From Arthrobacter citreus (GTDB lineage Bacteria; Bacillota; Bacilli; Bacillales; Bacillaceae_G): 64,000 nucleotides of DNA. Below, piece after piece: positions 8,354 to 17,103 of the stretch (positions are counted from its first letter, which is position 1; each line of letters begins with the position of its first letter). Location of the stretch: contig CP053688.1 in NCBI GenBank assembly GCA_013200995.1, forward strand, positions 4,402,001-4,466,000, given 5' to 3'. The notes under the pieces were generated by a model. It made no database searches. It was given only the letters and a program-made list of their open reading frames with translations, and was not told the origin of the DNA. Both the position numbers and the translations under genes were made by a program.

Positions 8354-8386
8354 TTGTAAATCTAATAGTCTTGTAAACTGTATAAT
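8354..8386 (+). promoter_or_regulatory. Probable promoter of the sugar-sensing operon
   Basis: A perfect TATAAT at 8381-8386 lies 38 bp before the first start codon. The best upstream -35 candidate, TTGTAA at 8354-8359, is 21 bp away, longer than usual, so the promoter may be weak or activator-dependent. Confidence 0.5.
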
Positions 8387-8423
8387 CAAAATGTACTATT
8401 TTAATATAGGACTGGGGGACGTC

Positions 8424-9416
8424 ATGGAAGAGAAGAAATGGTCGATTATTTTAAGCGTACTTTTTTTATTGTTTGTTTATGTACTTATTCATTTTGAAAT
8501 AAATGCTCGAAATATAGAAAACTCAGTTCAAAAATTACGGGATCAAGAAATAGAGCCGAAGAAGAAACTTCATTTTGTCCTTATTTCACAAGAGTTCGAT
8601 AATCCGTACTGGAGGAAAGTACAAGAGGGAGCAGATGTTGCCGCAGAAAAATACGGCGTAAATGTTGAATACATCGGTCCTTTACGTACAAGTCCGGAAG
8701 AGCAAATTAAATTATTAGAAAAGGCAATTGCTTCTCAGGTAGATGGAATTATCGTACAAAGTCTTGATGAGAGTACGTTTTCGCCCGTAATTAATAAAGC
8801 GGTTACACAACATATTCCGGTTATTACAATCGATACAGATGCGCCAAAAAGTAAGCGTATCGCTTATGTCGGTACAAATAATTTTAATGCTGGGGAGCAA
8901 TTAGGAAGAGTTGTTGTAGAGGAAACAGGTGGAGTTGGGAAAATTGGCGTGATAATTGGGAGTGAAAAATCAGAAAGTCAACAGGCAAGACTAAATGGCT
9001 TTTTAAATGTTGTTAAAAAAAATCCGAATTTAGTAGTAAAGGAAATTGAGTCCTCTAATATATCAATCATTCAAGCAAAACTCCAAGCTGAAAATATGAT
9101 GCGAAATAATAAAGATATTTCAATTATGGTTGGTACAAGTGCACTAGATGCAATCGGAATTTTAAATGCGTCAAAAAATTTAAAGTTAAATCAAGTTGAG
9201 ATATTTGGATTTGATAATATTGAAGGTACACTTCAAGCAGTTCAAGATGATTCAATTAAAGCAACTGTCATTCAAAAGCCATATGAAATGGGCTATCAAT
9301 CTGTTGGATTATTGATTGATTCATTACATGGAAAAGCTATTAATAAAGAAAATTTTACACCAACCGAGGTGGTGACGAAAGAAACGTTGATCAGGAGGAG
9401 AAACGTTGAAAATTAG
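8424..9416 (+). CDS. Membrane-anchored sugar-binding sensor protein (XylFII-like)
   Basis: 330 aa. One N-terminal membrane helix (residues about 7-25) without a lipobox, followed by a periplasmic-binding-protein fold of the ribose/xylose class: FVLISQEFDNPYWRKVQEGA, VDGIIVQSLDE, VITIDTDAP, YVGTNNFNAGEQLG, FGFDNIEG. Such proteins sit outside the membrane and pass sugar occupancy to a partner kinase; the best known case is XylFII with LytS in clostridial D-xylose sensing. The next genes are exactly such a kinase and regulator, and the regulated ABC transporter follows. ATG 8424 is used because GGGGGAC precedes it; an in-frame ATG at 8391 lacks a site. Overlaps the kinase gene by 11 bp. The xylose specificity is inference; other pentoses or galactose are possible. 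Confidence 0.85.
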   Translation: MEEKKWSIILSVLFLLFVYVLIHFEINARNIENSVQKLRDQEIEPKKKLHFVLISQEFDNPYWRKVQEGADVAAEKYGVNVEYIGPLRTSPEEQIKLLEKAIASQVDGIIVQSLDESTFSPVINKAVTQHIPVITIDTDAPKSKRIAYVGTNNFNAGEQLGRVVVEETGGVGKIGVIIGSEKSESQQARLNGFLNVVKKNPNLVVKEIESSNISIIQAKLQAENMMRNNKDISIMVGTSALDAIGILNASKNLKLNQVEIFGFDNIEGTLQAVQDDSIKATVIQKPYEMGYQSVGLLIDSLHGKAINKENFTPTEVVTKETLIRRRNVEN

Positions 9417-10821
9417 AACGAAATTATTTATTTTTATCCCCATTCTCGTTATTTTATTGAATTTAGTTTCGTTTTTTGTTTTTGAAAATGGAAAGAAGGT
9501 TCAAGAGAGTTATAATTTAATGATTAATAAAATATTTTTATATAAGCAAATCTCTTTAGAAACCCAAGAGAATTTAAGCTTAGTTAGTAGTTATATTATA
9601 AACCCACAACCTAAGAACTATCGTTCAATTATCCAGCATAGAAGCAATCTGCAAAAATTAAAAAAGGAATTGCTAACGCATAATGCTACAAAAAATAATC
9701 AGCTCGTACTAGAGAATTTTACTCATATGATTGATTCATTTTTAGCGTTAGAATCTTCAATTACAGACAATCTTGTCTCTCAAAATTTTTCCAGCTATAC
9801 AGACGAGTACCGCGATATAGAGAAAATAGCAGGATTTATTAGAGAGGATAGTCAAAATTTAGTTGATTTAGAGCTTAGTAATTATCAGCCTATTTTTCGA
9901 AAGATTATTTCAAATACTCAGTCTATGAATCAATTAGGTGTACAGCTGTTTGTTATTACGACAGTCATTAGCATTGTTTTTGCGATTTGGCTCTCAAGAA
10001 GTATTGTAATTCCGATTAATCGTCTAGTTTATATGGCCAAGCAAATAGGAAAAGGGAATTTTAATGTAGCTCCTCCTACTTTGTATCAAAATAATGAAAT
10101 TGGTATCCTTGGGAAAATCCTCAATGAAATGTCAAAGAATTTAAGTAATTTAATGATAAAAAATATTGAAATCGTAGAGAAGGATCGACTTGTGAAGGAG
10201 CTTGAATTAAAGGCCTTACAAAGTCAGATTAACCCGCACTTTCTGTTCAATACATTAAACGTTATCTCTAAGCTAGCTTATATCGAAGGGGCTGAACAAA
10301 CGAGTGATCTCACTGTATCGACCTCGAATTTGTTACGCTATAATTTACGAAAATTAGACGAGCCTGTAACTCTTTTGGATGAAGTAAGAAATGCTGAAGA
10401 ATATTTTTCAATTCAAAAAGCAAGATTTAGAGATCGTGTACGTTTCGAATTGAATATTGAGGATTCTTGCTTAGGGCATAAAGTTCCTTGTTTAACATTG
10501 CAACCCCTTCTTGAAAACGCATTTATACATGGTATTGAGGGGATGGAACAAGGTGCTGTAATAGGAATAACGATCAAGAATCTTGATAAGTATATTTTCA
10601 TTGAGATTTACGACAATGGTGCTGGTATGAAAGAAGAAACTAGAGAAGCGCTGTTAAGTTCATCTATGCCGATTATCTCTCAAAAAAGCTCAACAGGATT
10701 AGGTACAACAAATGTTTTTAAACGCTGGCGCTTATTTTATGAAGAAGAAGATATTGTTGATATTAAAAGTGAAGTAAATAAAGGGACAACCATTATTTTA
10801 AAACTACCTGTTACATCATAA
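9406..10821 (+). CDS. Sensor histidine kinase, LytS/YesM type
   Basis: 471 aa membrane kinase. N-terminal membrane helix (about residues 7-24), an extracytoplasmic helical region, a second membrane helix (about 183-200), a HAMP linker (SIVIPINRLVYMAKQIGKGN), then a His_kinase domain with LQSQINPHFLFNTLN (phosphoacceptor His278) and an ATP-binding DNGAGM box. This is the HPK8-like architecture of YesM and LytS, which pair with AraC-type response regulators. The start is TTG 9406, with AGGAGGAG ending 5 bp upstream, and the gene overlaps the sensor gene by 11 bp. It most likely reads the anchored binding protein and phosphorylates the next gene product. Confidence 0.9.
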   Translation: MKIRTKLFIFIPILVILLNLVSFFVFENGKKVQESYNLMINKIFLYKQISLETQENLSLVSSYIINPQPKNYRSIIQHRSNLQKLKKELLTHNATKNNQLVLENFTHMIDSFLALESSITDNLVSQNFSSYTDEYRDIEKIAGFIREDSQNLVDLELSNYQPIFRKIISNTQSMNQLGVQLFVITTVISIVFAIWLSRSIVIPINRLVYMAKQIGKGNFNVAPPTLYQNNEIGILGKILNEMSKNLSNLMIKNIEIVEKDRLVKELELKALQSQINPHFLFNTLNVISKLAYIEGAEQTSDLTVSTSNLLRYNLRKLDEPVTLLDEVRNAEEYFSIQKARFRDRVRFELNIEDSCLGHKVPCLTLQPLLENAFIHGIEGMEQGAVIGITIKNLDKYIFIEIYDNGAGMKEETREALLSSSMPIISQKSSTGLGTTNVFKRWRLFYEEEDIVDIKSEVNKGTTIILKLPVTS

Positions 10822-10845
10822 TTTTATAATTGAAGGAGGTAACCT

Positions 10846-12387
10846 ATGTATCGGTTATTAATTGTGGATGATGAACCATTAGAGCGTGAGGGACTTGAAT
10901 TGATGATTAATCGATCAATGCCTAATCAGTTTCAATTTGAACAAGCTGGGAATGGAAGAATAGCGATCGAAAAATCAATTGAATATCAGCCCCATATTAT
11001 CTTTATGGATATAAAAATGCCAGGTATTCAAGGACTTGAAGCCGTTTCAGTAATCAAACAAAAACTGCCGGACACGAAAATATTCATTGTCACTGCATAT
11101 GACTATTTTACATATGCACAAGAAGCAATCTCATTAGGTGTGAAGGATTATATTTTAAAGCCTGCTAAAAAGGACCATATCATCTCTTTACTGCAAAAGA
11201 TGATCGATGAAATTGAAGATGATTATAAAAAGAGATTACAAGAATTAGAGGCTATTGAAAATTTATCACTTATACGACCTTTAACGGAAAATGAATATAC
11301 ATTAATGTTAATGTTTAATACTGTTCAAGAACTAAATGTAAATCAATTGTCCGGGATTCTAGGTTTTGAGATGGAGTACGGTTATGCGAGTGTCATTAAA
11401 TTTCCAAAAGAAATCATTCAAAATGATAAAGAACAAAGACGTGTTTATGAATGTGTTAGGCATTTTATGAAATCTGCGAGAGATTGTTTAATTAGTCCAG
11501 TTGTAAATGGTCAATTAGCTATATTTATTCCAGTCCAACCGAAGCGTGAAGACAATCTGCAAAAGCTAGTATTCTATCAAGATGCTTTAAAAACGATTGA
11601 GTATATTGAAAATCAAACCGGTCATAAAACGGTAATTGGTATAGGGTCCTTAAATCAAGGAATTGAAGGATTTAAGAAATCATATAATGAGGCAATGCAA
11701 GCAAGCTTAGATTGCAATGAACTAGCTCGGGTTAGTCAGTATTCAGAGAGAGTGTCTTTAAGTATATCAGATGACGAAAAGCAAATTCTTATCGATTCTT
11801 TTAGAAAAGCTGATTTAGAAGATGTGATGAACCAATTCAATCATTTATATGAAAGATTCGTTAATTATCATGTTTTAAAGGTGAGAACAGAATTAAATTC
11901 TCTATTCAATCAAATTTTTCAATCTCTCCGTAACTCATCGATTGATGTTGAGAAATTCCATATCCCAGATATAGACGATCTCAATCAGTTGAAGGTGATT
12001 GTAGAGCAACAAATCATTAATTTAATTACAAAGATTGATCGAGAAAAAGAAATTAAAACGAATCATATGATGGTATTGGCTAGAGAATACATAGCTCAAC
12101 ACTTCATAGAGGATATCTCGCTGGAGCAAGTAGCCAACTATTTAAAATTAAATCCAGTTTATTTTAGTAAATTATTTAAAAAGCAAACGGCTGAAACTTT
12201 CAGTGATTATTTAATGAATTTAAGAATTAATAAGGCAAAACAATTAATGGAAAATAGAGAATTGAACTTAAAAGAAATTTGCTACCAAGTAGGCTATAAT
12301 GATCCGAATTATTTTAGCCGAGTTTTTAAAAAATGTACGAATGAATCTCCGAAAGAATATAGGAAGAAAGTTTTAATGAATATTTGA
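10846..12387 (+). CDS. Response regulator with AraC-type DNA-binding domain (YesN-like)
   Basis: 513 aa. The receiver domain (residues 1-120) has the acidic pair in LLIVDDEP, phosphoacceptor Asp55 in IIFMDIKMPG, and the Lys in LKPAKK. A central region of about 280 residues has no recognised motif, and the C-terminal 100 residues are an AraC/XylS double helix-turn-helix (ISLEQVANYLKLNPVYFSKL and GYNDPNYFSRVFKK). The ribosome site AAGGAGGT is near perfect. It completes the three-gene sensor-kinase-regulator unit and is the likely activator of the sugar ABC genes starting at 12998, though I did not identify its binding repeats. A terminator follows. Confidence 0.92.
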   Translation: MYRLLIVDDEPLEREGLELMINRSMPNQFQFEQAGNGRIAIEKSIEYQPHIIFMDIKMPGIQGLEAVSVIKQKLPDTKIFIVTAYDYFTYAQEAISLGVKDYILKPAKKDHIISLLQKMIDEIEDDYKKRLQELEAIENLSLIRPLTENEYTLMLMFNTVQELNVNQLSGILGFEMEYGYASVIKFPKEIIQNDKEQRRVYECVRHFMKSARDCLISPVVNGQLAIFIPVQPKREDNLQKLVFYQDALKTIEYIENQTGHKTVIGIGSLNQGIEGFKKSYNEAMQASLDCNELARVSQYSERVSLSISDDEKQILIDSFRKADLEDVMNQFNHLYERFVNYHVLKVRTELNSLFNQIFQSLRNSSIDVEKFHIPDIDDLNQLKVIVEQQIINLITKIDREKEIKTNHMMVLAREYIAQHFIEDISLEQVANYLKLNPVYFSKLFKKQTAETFSDYLMNLRINKAKQLMENRELNLKEICYQVGYNDPNYFSRVFKKCTNESPKEYRKKVLMNI

Positions 12388-12502
12388 AGAATTACTGATA
12401 GTTGTACTCATATATAATCTAAAAAGAGGGACAAACTTTAATATGATGAAGTTTGTACGATGATAAATACAATAAATTTATACTAGTAGAAGAGTAAGTT
12501 CC

Positions 12503-12540
12503 GACCTTTTCTTGACATTATGTCGAGGAAAGGTTTTTTT
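12503..12540 (+). terminator. Rho-independent terminator after the regulator gene
   Basis: GACCTTTTCTTGACA pairs with TGTCGAGGAAAGGTT (with G-T and one mismatch) and continues into TTTTTTT. Dispersed element B begins directly behind it. Confidence 0.88.
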
Positions 12541-12542
12541 AT

Positions 12543-12738
12543 GGAAACGACAACCCCTGGCTAAGCCTAGGGTTCCAAAAAGCTTACAGCGTGGTAGTAT
12601 AAAAATTCCTCAGAGGTACTAAACTATTTTGGTCCGCAAACCAAAATAGCATCAGCTCACCGGTTTATGGACAAAACTCACCCAATTATGCACAAATCCA
12701 GTTACTTTAACCGTCGGCTTGACCACGAGTGGTTATGT
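12543..12738 (+). repeat. Dispersed intergenic element, copy B (short form)
   Basis: About 196 bp related to 1937-2247. It shares GGAAACGA, a variant of the GC-rich hairpin (AACCCCTGGCTAAGCCTAGGGTT region, compensating changes keep it paired), TTCCAAAAAGCTTACAGCGT without mismatch, GGTACTAAACTATTTTGG, two ATGNACAAA units 21 bp apart (12667 and 12688), and the 3' block GTGGTTATGT. It too begins right after a terminator. The hairpin changing on both sides between copies hints at selected RNA or DNA secondary structure. Copy B has about 110 bp less middle sequence. Confidence 0.75.
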
Positions 12739-12862
12739 TTTATTTTTTCTAGTTAACTAGTATTTTTTAGTGTTTACAATCAGTCTATTACTTAATTAAA
12801 ATTGAAATTTTCTGCACTAATATGTCCTAAAGTTTAAAAAGTGCTAGATTTAATATTCTGAA

Positions 12863-12977
12863 TGTAACCGTTTTCTGTGGTGGGGTAAATTAGTACAGGT
12901 AATAGACAAGAGAGTGAAGGAAATGGGTAAGCGTTTTCAATTGAAAACATGATAATCTTATTTTGTAAGCGTAACCA
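12863..12977 (+). promoter_or_regulatory. Three cre-like sites and a palindrome upstream of xylF
   Basis: Measured against the CcpA consensus TGWAARCGYTWNCW: TGTAACCGTTTTCT (12863-12876, 13/14), GGTAAGCGTTTTCA (12926-12939, 13/14), TGTAAGCGTAACCA (12964-12977, 13/14). The middle one overlaps a perfect palindrome GTTTTCAATTGAAAAC (12933-12948). Catabolite repression by CcpA is therefore likely. The promoter itself is not certain; the second and third sites would lie near or behind the transcription start. Confidence 0.7.
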
Positions 12978-12997
12978 GAAAAAAAGGGGGAAATACT

Positions 12998-14146
12998 TTG
13001 AAAAAGTTAACAAGGATTTTTTCAATAATTTCAGTAATTTTAGTAATGACTCTTCTTGCTGCTGGATGTGGAACTTCTTCAACATCAGGTGATAGTAGTT
13101 CTGCTGGTAAGAAAAGCAAAAATGGTAAAGTTGATATCGGTATCGTTTTACCTACAAAAGATGAGCCTCGTTGGACTCAAGATGAAACTCGTTTTAAAAA
13201 TGCTTTAAAAGATACAGATTATTCAGTTGAAATTTTATTCTCACAAGGTGACTCTGCTAAAGAAAAAGCAAACGTTGATTCTTTAATCGCAAAAGGCATC
13301 AAAGTTTTAATTATTTGTCCTCAGGACGGCGCTGCTGCTGCTGCTTCAGCTGAAGCTGCAAAAGCTGCTGGTGTTAAAGTTATTTCTTACGATCGTTTAA
13401 TTACAGGTACTGACGCTGTTGATTACTATGTTTCATTTGATAGTGTTGCTGTAGGTGCTGCACAAGCACAATATCTTGTAGACCATGCTTCAGGTAAATC
13501 AGGTCAACCTTTATACCTATACGCAGGTGCTGCATCTGATAACAATGCATTCTTATTCTTCCAAGGTGCTTGGAAAGTTCTTCAACCAAAAATTGCTGAT
13601 GGTACATTCAAAGTTGAAAACTCTGCTGCTGCAAATAGCTTAAAAGCTAAAGCTGATTTAACTCGTGATGAGCAAGCTAAAATTATCGGTCAAGTTACAA
13701 CTAACTGGGACTTTAACGTTGCTAAAAACTTAACTTCATCTAACTTAACAAAAGCTACAAAAGCTGACAAAGGTGATGTATTAGTTCTAGCTCCAAATGA
13801 TGGAACTGCTCGTTCAATCGCTGATACGTTTAAAGCTGATAAAGATGTATCTTCATATATTATTACTGGTCAAGATGCTGAAAAAGCTTCTGTACAATAC
13901 ATCATTGATGGCAAACAATCTATGACTGTTTTCAAAGATGTTCGTACTTTAGTTAAAGATGCAATCTCAACTGCAACTTCAATCTTAAAAAATGAAACAC
14001 CTGATGCTTCAGGCGTTACAAACAATGGTAAAGCTGATATTAAAACAAAACAAACAGATATTATTGTTGTTGATCAAAGCACAGTGAAGAAAGACTTAGT
14101 TGATTCTGGATACTATAGTGCTTCAGACTTCACTGGATTGAAGTAA
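12998..14146 (+). CDS. xylF: Sugar ABC transporter substrate-binding lipoprotein (XylF/ChvE-like)
   Basis: 382 aa extracytoplasmic binding protein anchored by a lipobox (LLAAGC at about residues 19-24), then a low-complexity Ser/Gly/Lys linker and a type I periplasmic-binding fold: GIVLPTKDEPRWTQDETRF, ICPQDGAAAAA, VISYDRLI, LYAGAASDNNAFLFFQGA, LAPNDGTARSIAD, TGQDAEK, VFKDVRTL. This pattern is the xylose/multiple-sugar class (XylF, ChvE) feeding a XylG-XylH transporter. TTG 12998 is the start, with AAAAAGGGGG upstream. Codon use is strikingly biased (runs of GCT, AAA, GTT), as expected for a very highly expressed gene. A hairpin behind it probably sets its excess over the transporter genes. 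Xylose versus other monosaccharides is inferred from context. Confidence 0.88.
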   Translation: MKKLTRIFSIISVILVMTLLAAGCGTSSTSGDSSSAGKKSKNGKVDIGIVLPTKDEPRWTQDETRFKNALKDTDYSVEILFSQGDSAKEKANVDSLIAKGIKVLIICPQDGAAAAASAEAAKAAGVKVISYDRLITGTDAVDYYVSFDSVAVGAAQAQYLVDHASGKSGQPLYLYAGAASDNNAFLFFQGAWKVLQPKIADGTFKVENSAAANSLKAKADLTRDEQAKIIGQVTTNWDFNVAKNLTSSNLTKATKADKGDVLVLAPNDGTARSIADTFKADKDVSSYIITGQDAEKASVQYIIDGKQSMTVFKDVRTLVKDAISTATSILKNETPDASGVTNNGKADIKTKQTDIIVVDQSTVKKDLVDSGYYSASDFTGLK

Positions 14147-14166
14147 TTAATATAAGAAACAATTAC

Positions 14167-14199
14167 AAAATAGTGATGGTCTAACCGTCACTATTTTGT
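14167..14199 (+). terminator. Intra-operon hairpin between xylF and xylG
   Basis: AAAATAGTGATGG pairs with CCGTCACTATTTT over a 3-4 base loop, followed only by GTTAATT, so termination is probably partial. In binding-protein operons such hairpins also protect the upstream message, giving more binding protein than transporter. Confidence 0.7.
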
Positions 14200-14255
14200 T
14201 AATTATTCAATTTAATAAAGACTCAAGTAGATGGCAAATTCGGGAGACGGATCAT

Positions 14256-15770
14256 ATGAGTGAATATATTTTGGAGATGAGAAATATCTCAAAAGAGTTT
14301 CCAGGCGTTAAAGCATTAAGCGATGTTAACTTCAAAGTTAAAAAAGGTGAAATACATTGCTTAGTTGGTGAAAATGGTGCTGGAAAATCAACTTTAATGA
14401 AAGTATTAAGTGGTATTTATCCTTTTGGAACATATACAGGTGATATTGTTTTTGGAGACGAAGTTCAAAAGTTTTCAAAAATAAGTGATAGTGAAAAAAA
14501 GGGAATTGGAATTATCTATCAGGAATTATCTCTTTTTCCAGAGTTGTCCGTTTACGAAAATATTTTTATCGGACATGAAATTAAAAAGGGAATTACTGTA
14601 GATTTCAATGAAACGATTGTAAAAGCAATCGAAATGCTAAAAAAAGTAAAATTGGATGTAAATCCAGACGTGCAAATAAAAGAATTAGGTGTAGGGAAAC
14701 AGCAACTTGTTGAGATCGCTAAAGCACTTTGTAAAGATGTTAAATTGCTTATTCTTGACGAACCTACTGCAGCTTTAAATGAAGATGATAGTGAAAATCT
14801 ACTTTTCTTAATGGAAGAGTTAAAAAATCAAGGCATTTCTTGTATTATGATTTCGCATAAGCTTAAAGAAGTAATTGCTATTGCCGATACTGTTACAGTA
14901 CTTCGCGATGGGAAAACAATTTGTTCTTTAAATAAAGAAGAAATCACCGAAAACACAATTATTAAACATATGGTTGGTCGTGAGATTGACGATATTTATC
15001 CGAAACGTCCAAACCAGAAGTTTGGTGAAGTTTCATTAGAATTAAAAGACTGGAATGTATACGATCCAAAATTAGGTCGAAAGATTCTTCATGATATCAA
15101 TCTAAATGTTCGAAAAGGTGAAATTATCGGGATTGCTGGATTGATGGGGTCTGGACGAACAGAATTAGCGAAAAGTATTTTTGGAAATCCAACAAACTTC
15201 AAACTTGATGGTTCTGTATTAGTAAAAGGTGAAGTGAAGCGCTTTAAACATCCAAAAGATGCAATAAAATCTGGTATTGCCTATGTAACAGAGGATCGTA
15301 AAGGCGATGGATTAATCCTTGAACAAGATATTAAAAACAATATTTCCATTACAAATTTATTCGAAATTTCCAAATCAAGTGTGATTAATCAACATGAAGA
15401 AATTGTCGTTGCAAATGATTACTTAAATAAGCTAAACATTAAAGCTCCTTCAATCACTTCAATCGTTGGGAAATTAAGTGGTGGTAATCAGCAAAAAGTA
15501 TCATTGAGTAAATGGCTATTTACAAATCCGAATGTACTTATTCTAGATGAACCAACACGTGGAATAGACGTAGGTGCAAAATTTGAAATCTATAGCTTTA
15601 TGAATCTACTGGTTGAACAAGGCATGAGCATTGTCATGATTTCCTCTGAACTTCCAGAAGTCCTTGGTATGAGTGACCGAATTTATGTTATGGCAGAAGG
15701 TAAAATAACCGGGGAATTATCAAGAGAAGAAGCAACTCAAGAGAGCGTTATGGCTCTAGCTACCGTTTAA
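14256..15770 (+). CDS. xylG: Sugar ABC transporter, duplicated ATPase subunit (XylG-like)
   Basis: 504 aa with two tandem ATPase domains, as in RbsA/XylG/MglA. Domain 1 has Walker A GENGAGKST, Walker B LLILDEPTAAL and IMISHKL; domain 2 has a variant Walker A GLMGSGRTE, signature KLSGGNQQKV, LILDEPTRGID and the AYVTEDRKGDGL segment. The degenerate second nucleotide site is normal for this family. I used ATG 14256 with CGGGAGA upstream; an earlier in-frame ATG at 14196 overlaps the hairpin and adds 20 unrelated residues. It energises uptake of the sugar delivered by the upstream binding protein and precedes its permease by 15 bp. Confidence 0.9.
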   Translation: MSEYILEMRNISKEFPGVKALSDVNFKVKKGEIHCLVGENGAGKSTLMKVLSGIYPFGTYTGDIVFGDEVQKFSKISDSEKKGIGIIYQELSLFPELSVYENIFIGHEIKKGITVDFNETIVKAIEMLKKVKLDVNPDVQIKELGVGKQQLVEIAKALCKDVKLLILDEPTAALNEDDSENLLFLMEELKNQGISCIMISHKLKEVIAIADTVTVLRDGKTICSLNKEEITENTIIKHMVGREIDDIYPKRPNQKFGEVSLELKDWNVYDPKLGRKILHDINLNVRKGEIIGIAGLMGSGRTELAKSIFGNPTNFKLDGSVLVKGEVKRFKHPKDAIKSGIAYVTEDRKGDGLILEQDIKNNISITNLFEISKSSVINQHEEIVVANDYLNKLNIKAPSITSIVGKLSGGNQQKVSLSKWLFTNPNVLILDEPTRGIDVGAKFEIYSFMNLLVEQGMSIVMISSELPEVLGMSDRIYVMAEGKITGELSREEATQESVMALATV

Positions 15771-15785
15771 GAGAGGTTGAATAAA

Positions 15786-16958
15786 ATGAACTTTTTTCAA
15801 GAAGCAGGCATGTTATTAAGAAAAAACATCCGTGAATATGGAATGTATATTGCTCTTGCAGTAATAATGTTAGTATTTACTTTAAATACAGATGGACTAT
15901 TTATGTCATCTCGTAACTTAAGTGATTTAATTAATATGACAGGTTATGTTGCAGTCCTTGCTGTAGGTATGACACTAGTAATCGTCATCCGTCATATTGA
16001 CCTTTCAGTTGGATTCGTTGCAGGTTTTCTAGGAGCAGTAGTTGCTCTATTTCTAACACACGGTTTGCCAGTGTGGATCTCAATAATTGCAGTTCTAGTA
16101 TTTGGTGCTGTTATTGGTTTAATTAATGGATTCTTTGTTGCTAATTTAGGAATTCCATCATTCGTAGTTTCACTAGCGGGAATGTTAATATTCAAGGGAC
16201 TGCTACTAATGTCTCTTGTTAAAACTGGTACGATCATCGTAGCTAACGAAAGCTTTAAAGCGATTGGAAATGGCTATATTCCTAGTTTAGGAGATTTGAA
16301 TGGCTTACACTTATCAACACTATTAATTGGTGCGATCTCTATTATTCTTTTCATATGGAGTGACTTTAAAAAGCGAAGTGTAAACATAAAATATGGTTTT
16401 GAAGTACTTTCAATGCCAATGCAAATCATCAAATTATTATTTATTTCCGGTATCATTGGTTACATTTCCTATATTCTTGCAGGCTATCAAGGAATTTCTT
16501 GGACTGCTGTCATCATGCTTATTGTTGTAGCAGTTTATCATTTTATTACAACAAGAACTCCTTTAGGACGTCACATCTATGCAGTTGGTGGGAACCCTGA
16601 AGCTGCACAGCTAAGTGGTATTAGCGTAAAGAAAATCACTTACATCGTATTTGGTTCAATGAGTATGCTTGCGGCATTATCAGGCGTATTATTTACAGCT
16701 CGACTTGCATCTGCTTCTCCCCAGGCAGGTACAATGTTTGAGTTAGACGCAATTGCTGCTGCTTATGTAGGTGGTGTTTCTGCTGCAGGTGGTGTTGGTA
16801 AAGTAACAGGTACAATCATTGGTGCATTCGTTATGGCTTCATTAACAAGCGGTATGAACTTAATGGGTATCGATATTTCATACCAATACGTCATCCGAGG
16901 CGCAGTTCTTGTTCTTGCAGTAGTTTTTGACGTAATGACACGTAATAAAGGGAAATAA
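15786..16958 (+). CDS. xylH: Sugar ABC transporter permease (XylH-like)
   Basis: 390 aa, about ten membrane segments, with the BPD_transp_2 features of ribose/xylose permeases: GMTLVIVIRHIDLSVGFVAG, GIPSFVVSLAGMLIFKGLL, YAVGGNPEAAQLSGI, AAYVGGVSAAGGVGKVTGTI. The middle loop between about residues 190 and 220 is longer than in RbsC, as usual for XylH/GguB. ATG 15786 has GAGAGG 9 bp upstream; TTG 15777 would place that site against the start. With the preceding two genes it makes a complete importer, and a terminator follows at once. Catabolic genes (xylA/xylB) are not in the window. Confidence 0.9.
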   Translation: MNFFQEAGMLLRKNIREYGMYIALAVIMLVFTLNTDGLFMSSRNLSDLINMTGYVAVLAVGMTLVIVIRHIDLSVGFVAGFLGAVVALFLTHGLPVWISIIAVLVFGAVIGLINGFFVANLGIPSFVVSLAGMLIFKGLLLMSLVKTGTIIVANESFKAIGNGYIPSLGDLNGLHLSTLLIGAISIILFIWSDFKKRSVNIKYGFEVLSMPMQIIKLLFISGIIGYISYILAGYQGISWTAVIMLIVVAVYHFITTRTPLGRHIYAVGGNPEAAQLSGISVKKITYIVFGSMSMLAALSGVLFTARLASASPQAGTMFELDAIAAAYVGGVSAAGGVGKVTGTIIGAFVMASLTSGMNLMGIDISYQYVIRGAVLVLAVVFDVMTRNKGK

Positions 16959-16962
16959 TGAT

Positions 16963-17003
16963 GAAAAACAGAAACGGTCTATGGCTTGTTTCTGTTTTTT
17001 TAT
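16963..17003 (+). terminator. Rho-independent terminator of xylFGH
   Basis: AAAACAGAAAC pairs with GTTTCTGTTTT and is followed by further T residues. Confidence 0.92.
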
Positions 17004-17085
17004 TTTTGGCTCTGTTAAATTTAATGTTGATTTTGAGTTGGAAAAATGTTGAGTAATTAGACAACAGTTTAGGAACTGTTACTGG

Positions 17086-17103
17086 ACTAAAGCATGCTTT
17101 AGT
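17086..17103. other. Perfect 18-bp palindrome at the 3' end of the deoxyribosyltransferase-like gene
   Basis: ACTAAAGCATGCTTTAGT is fully self-complementary and spans the stop codon of the minus-strand gene. Just beside it AACAGTT and AACTGTT (17063-17080) form another hairpin. They may serve as a terminator for that gene, but no clear U-tract follows. Confidence 0.4.
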
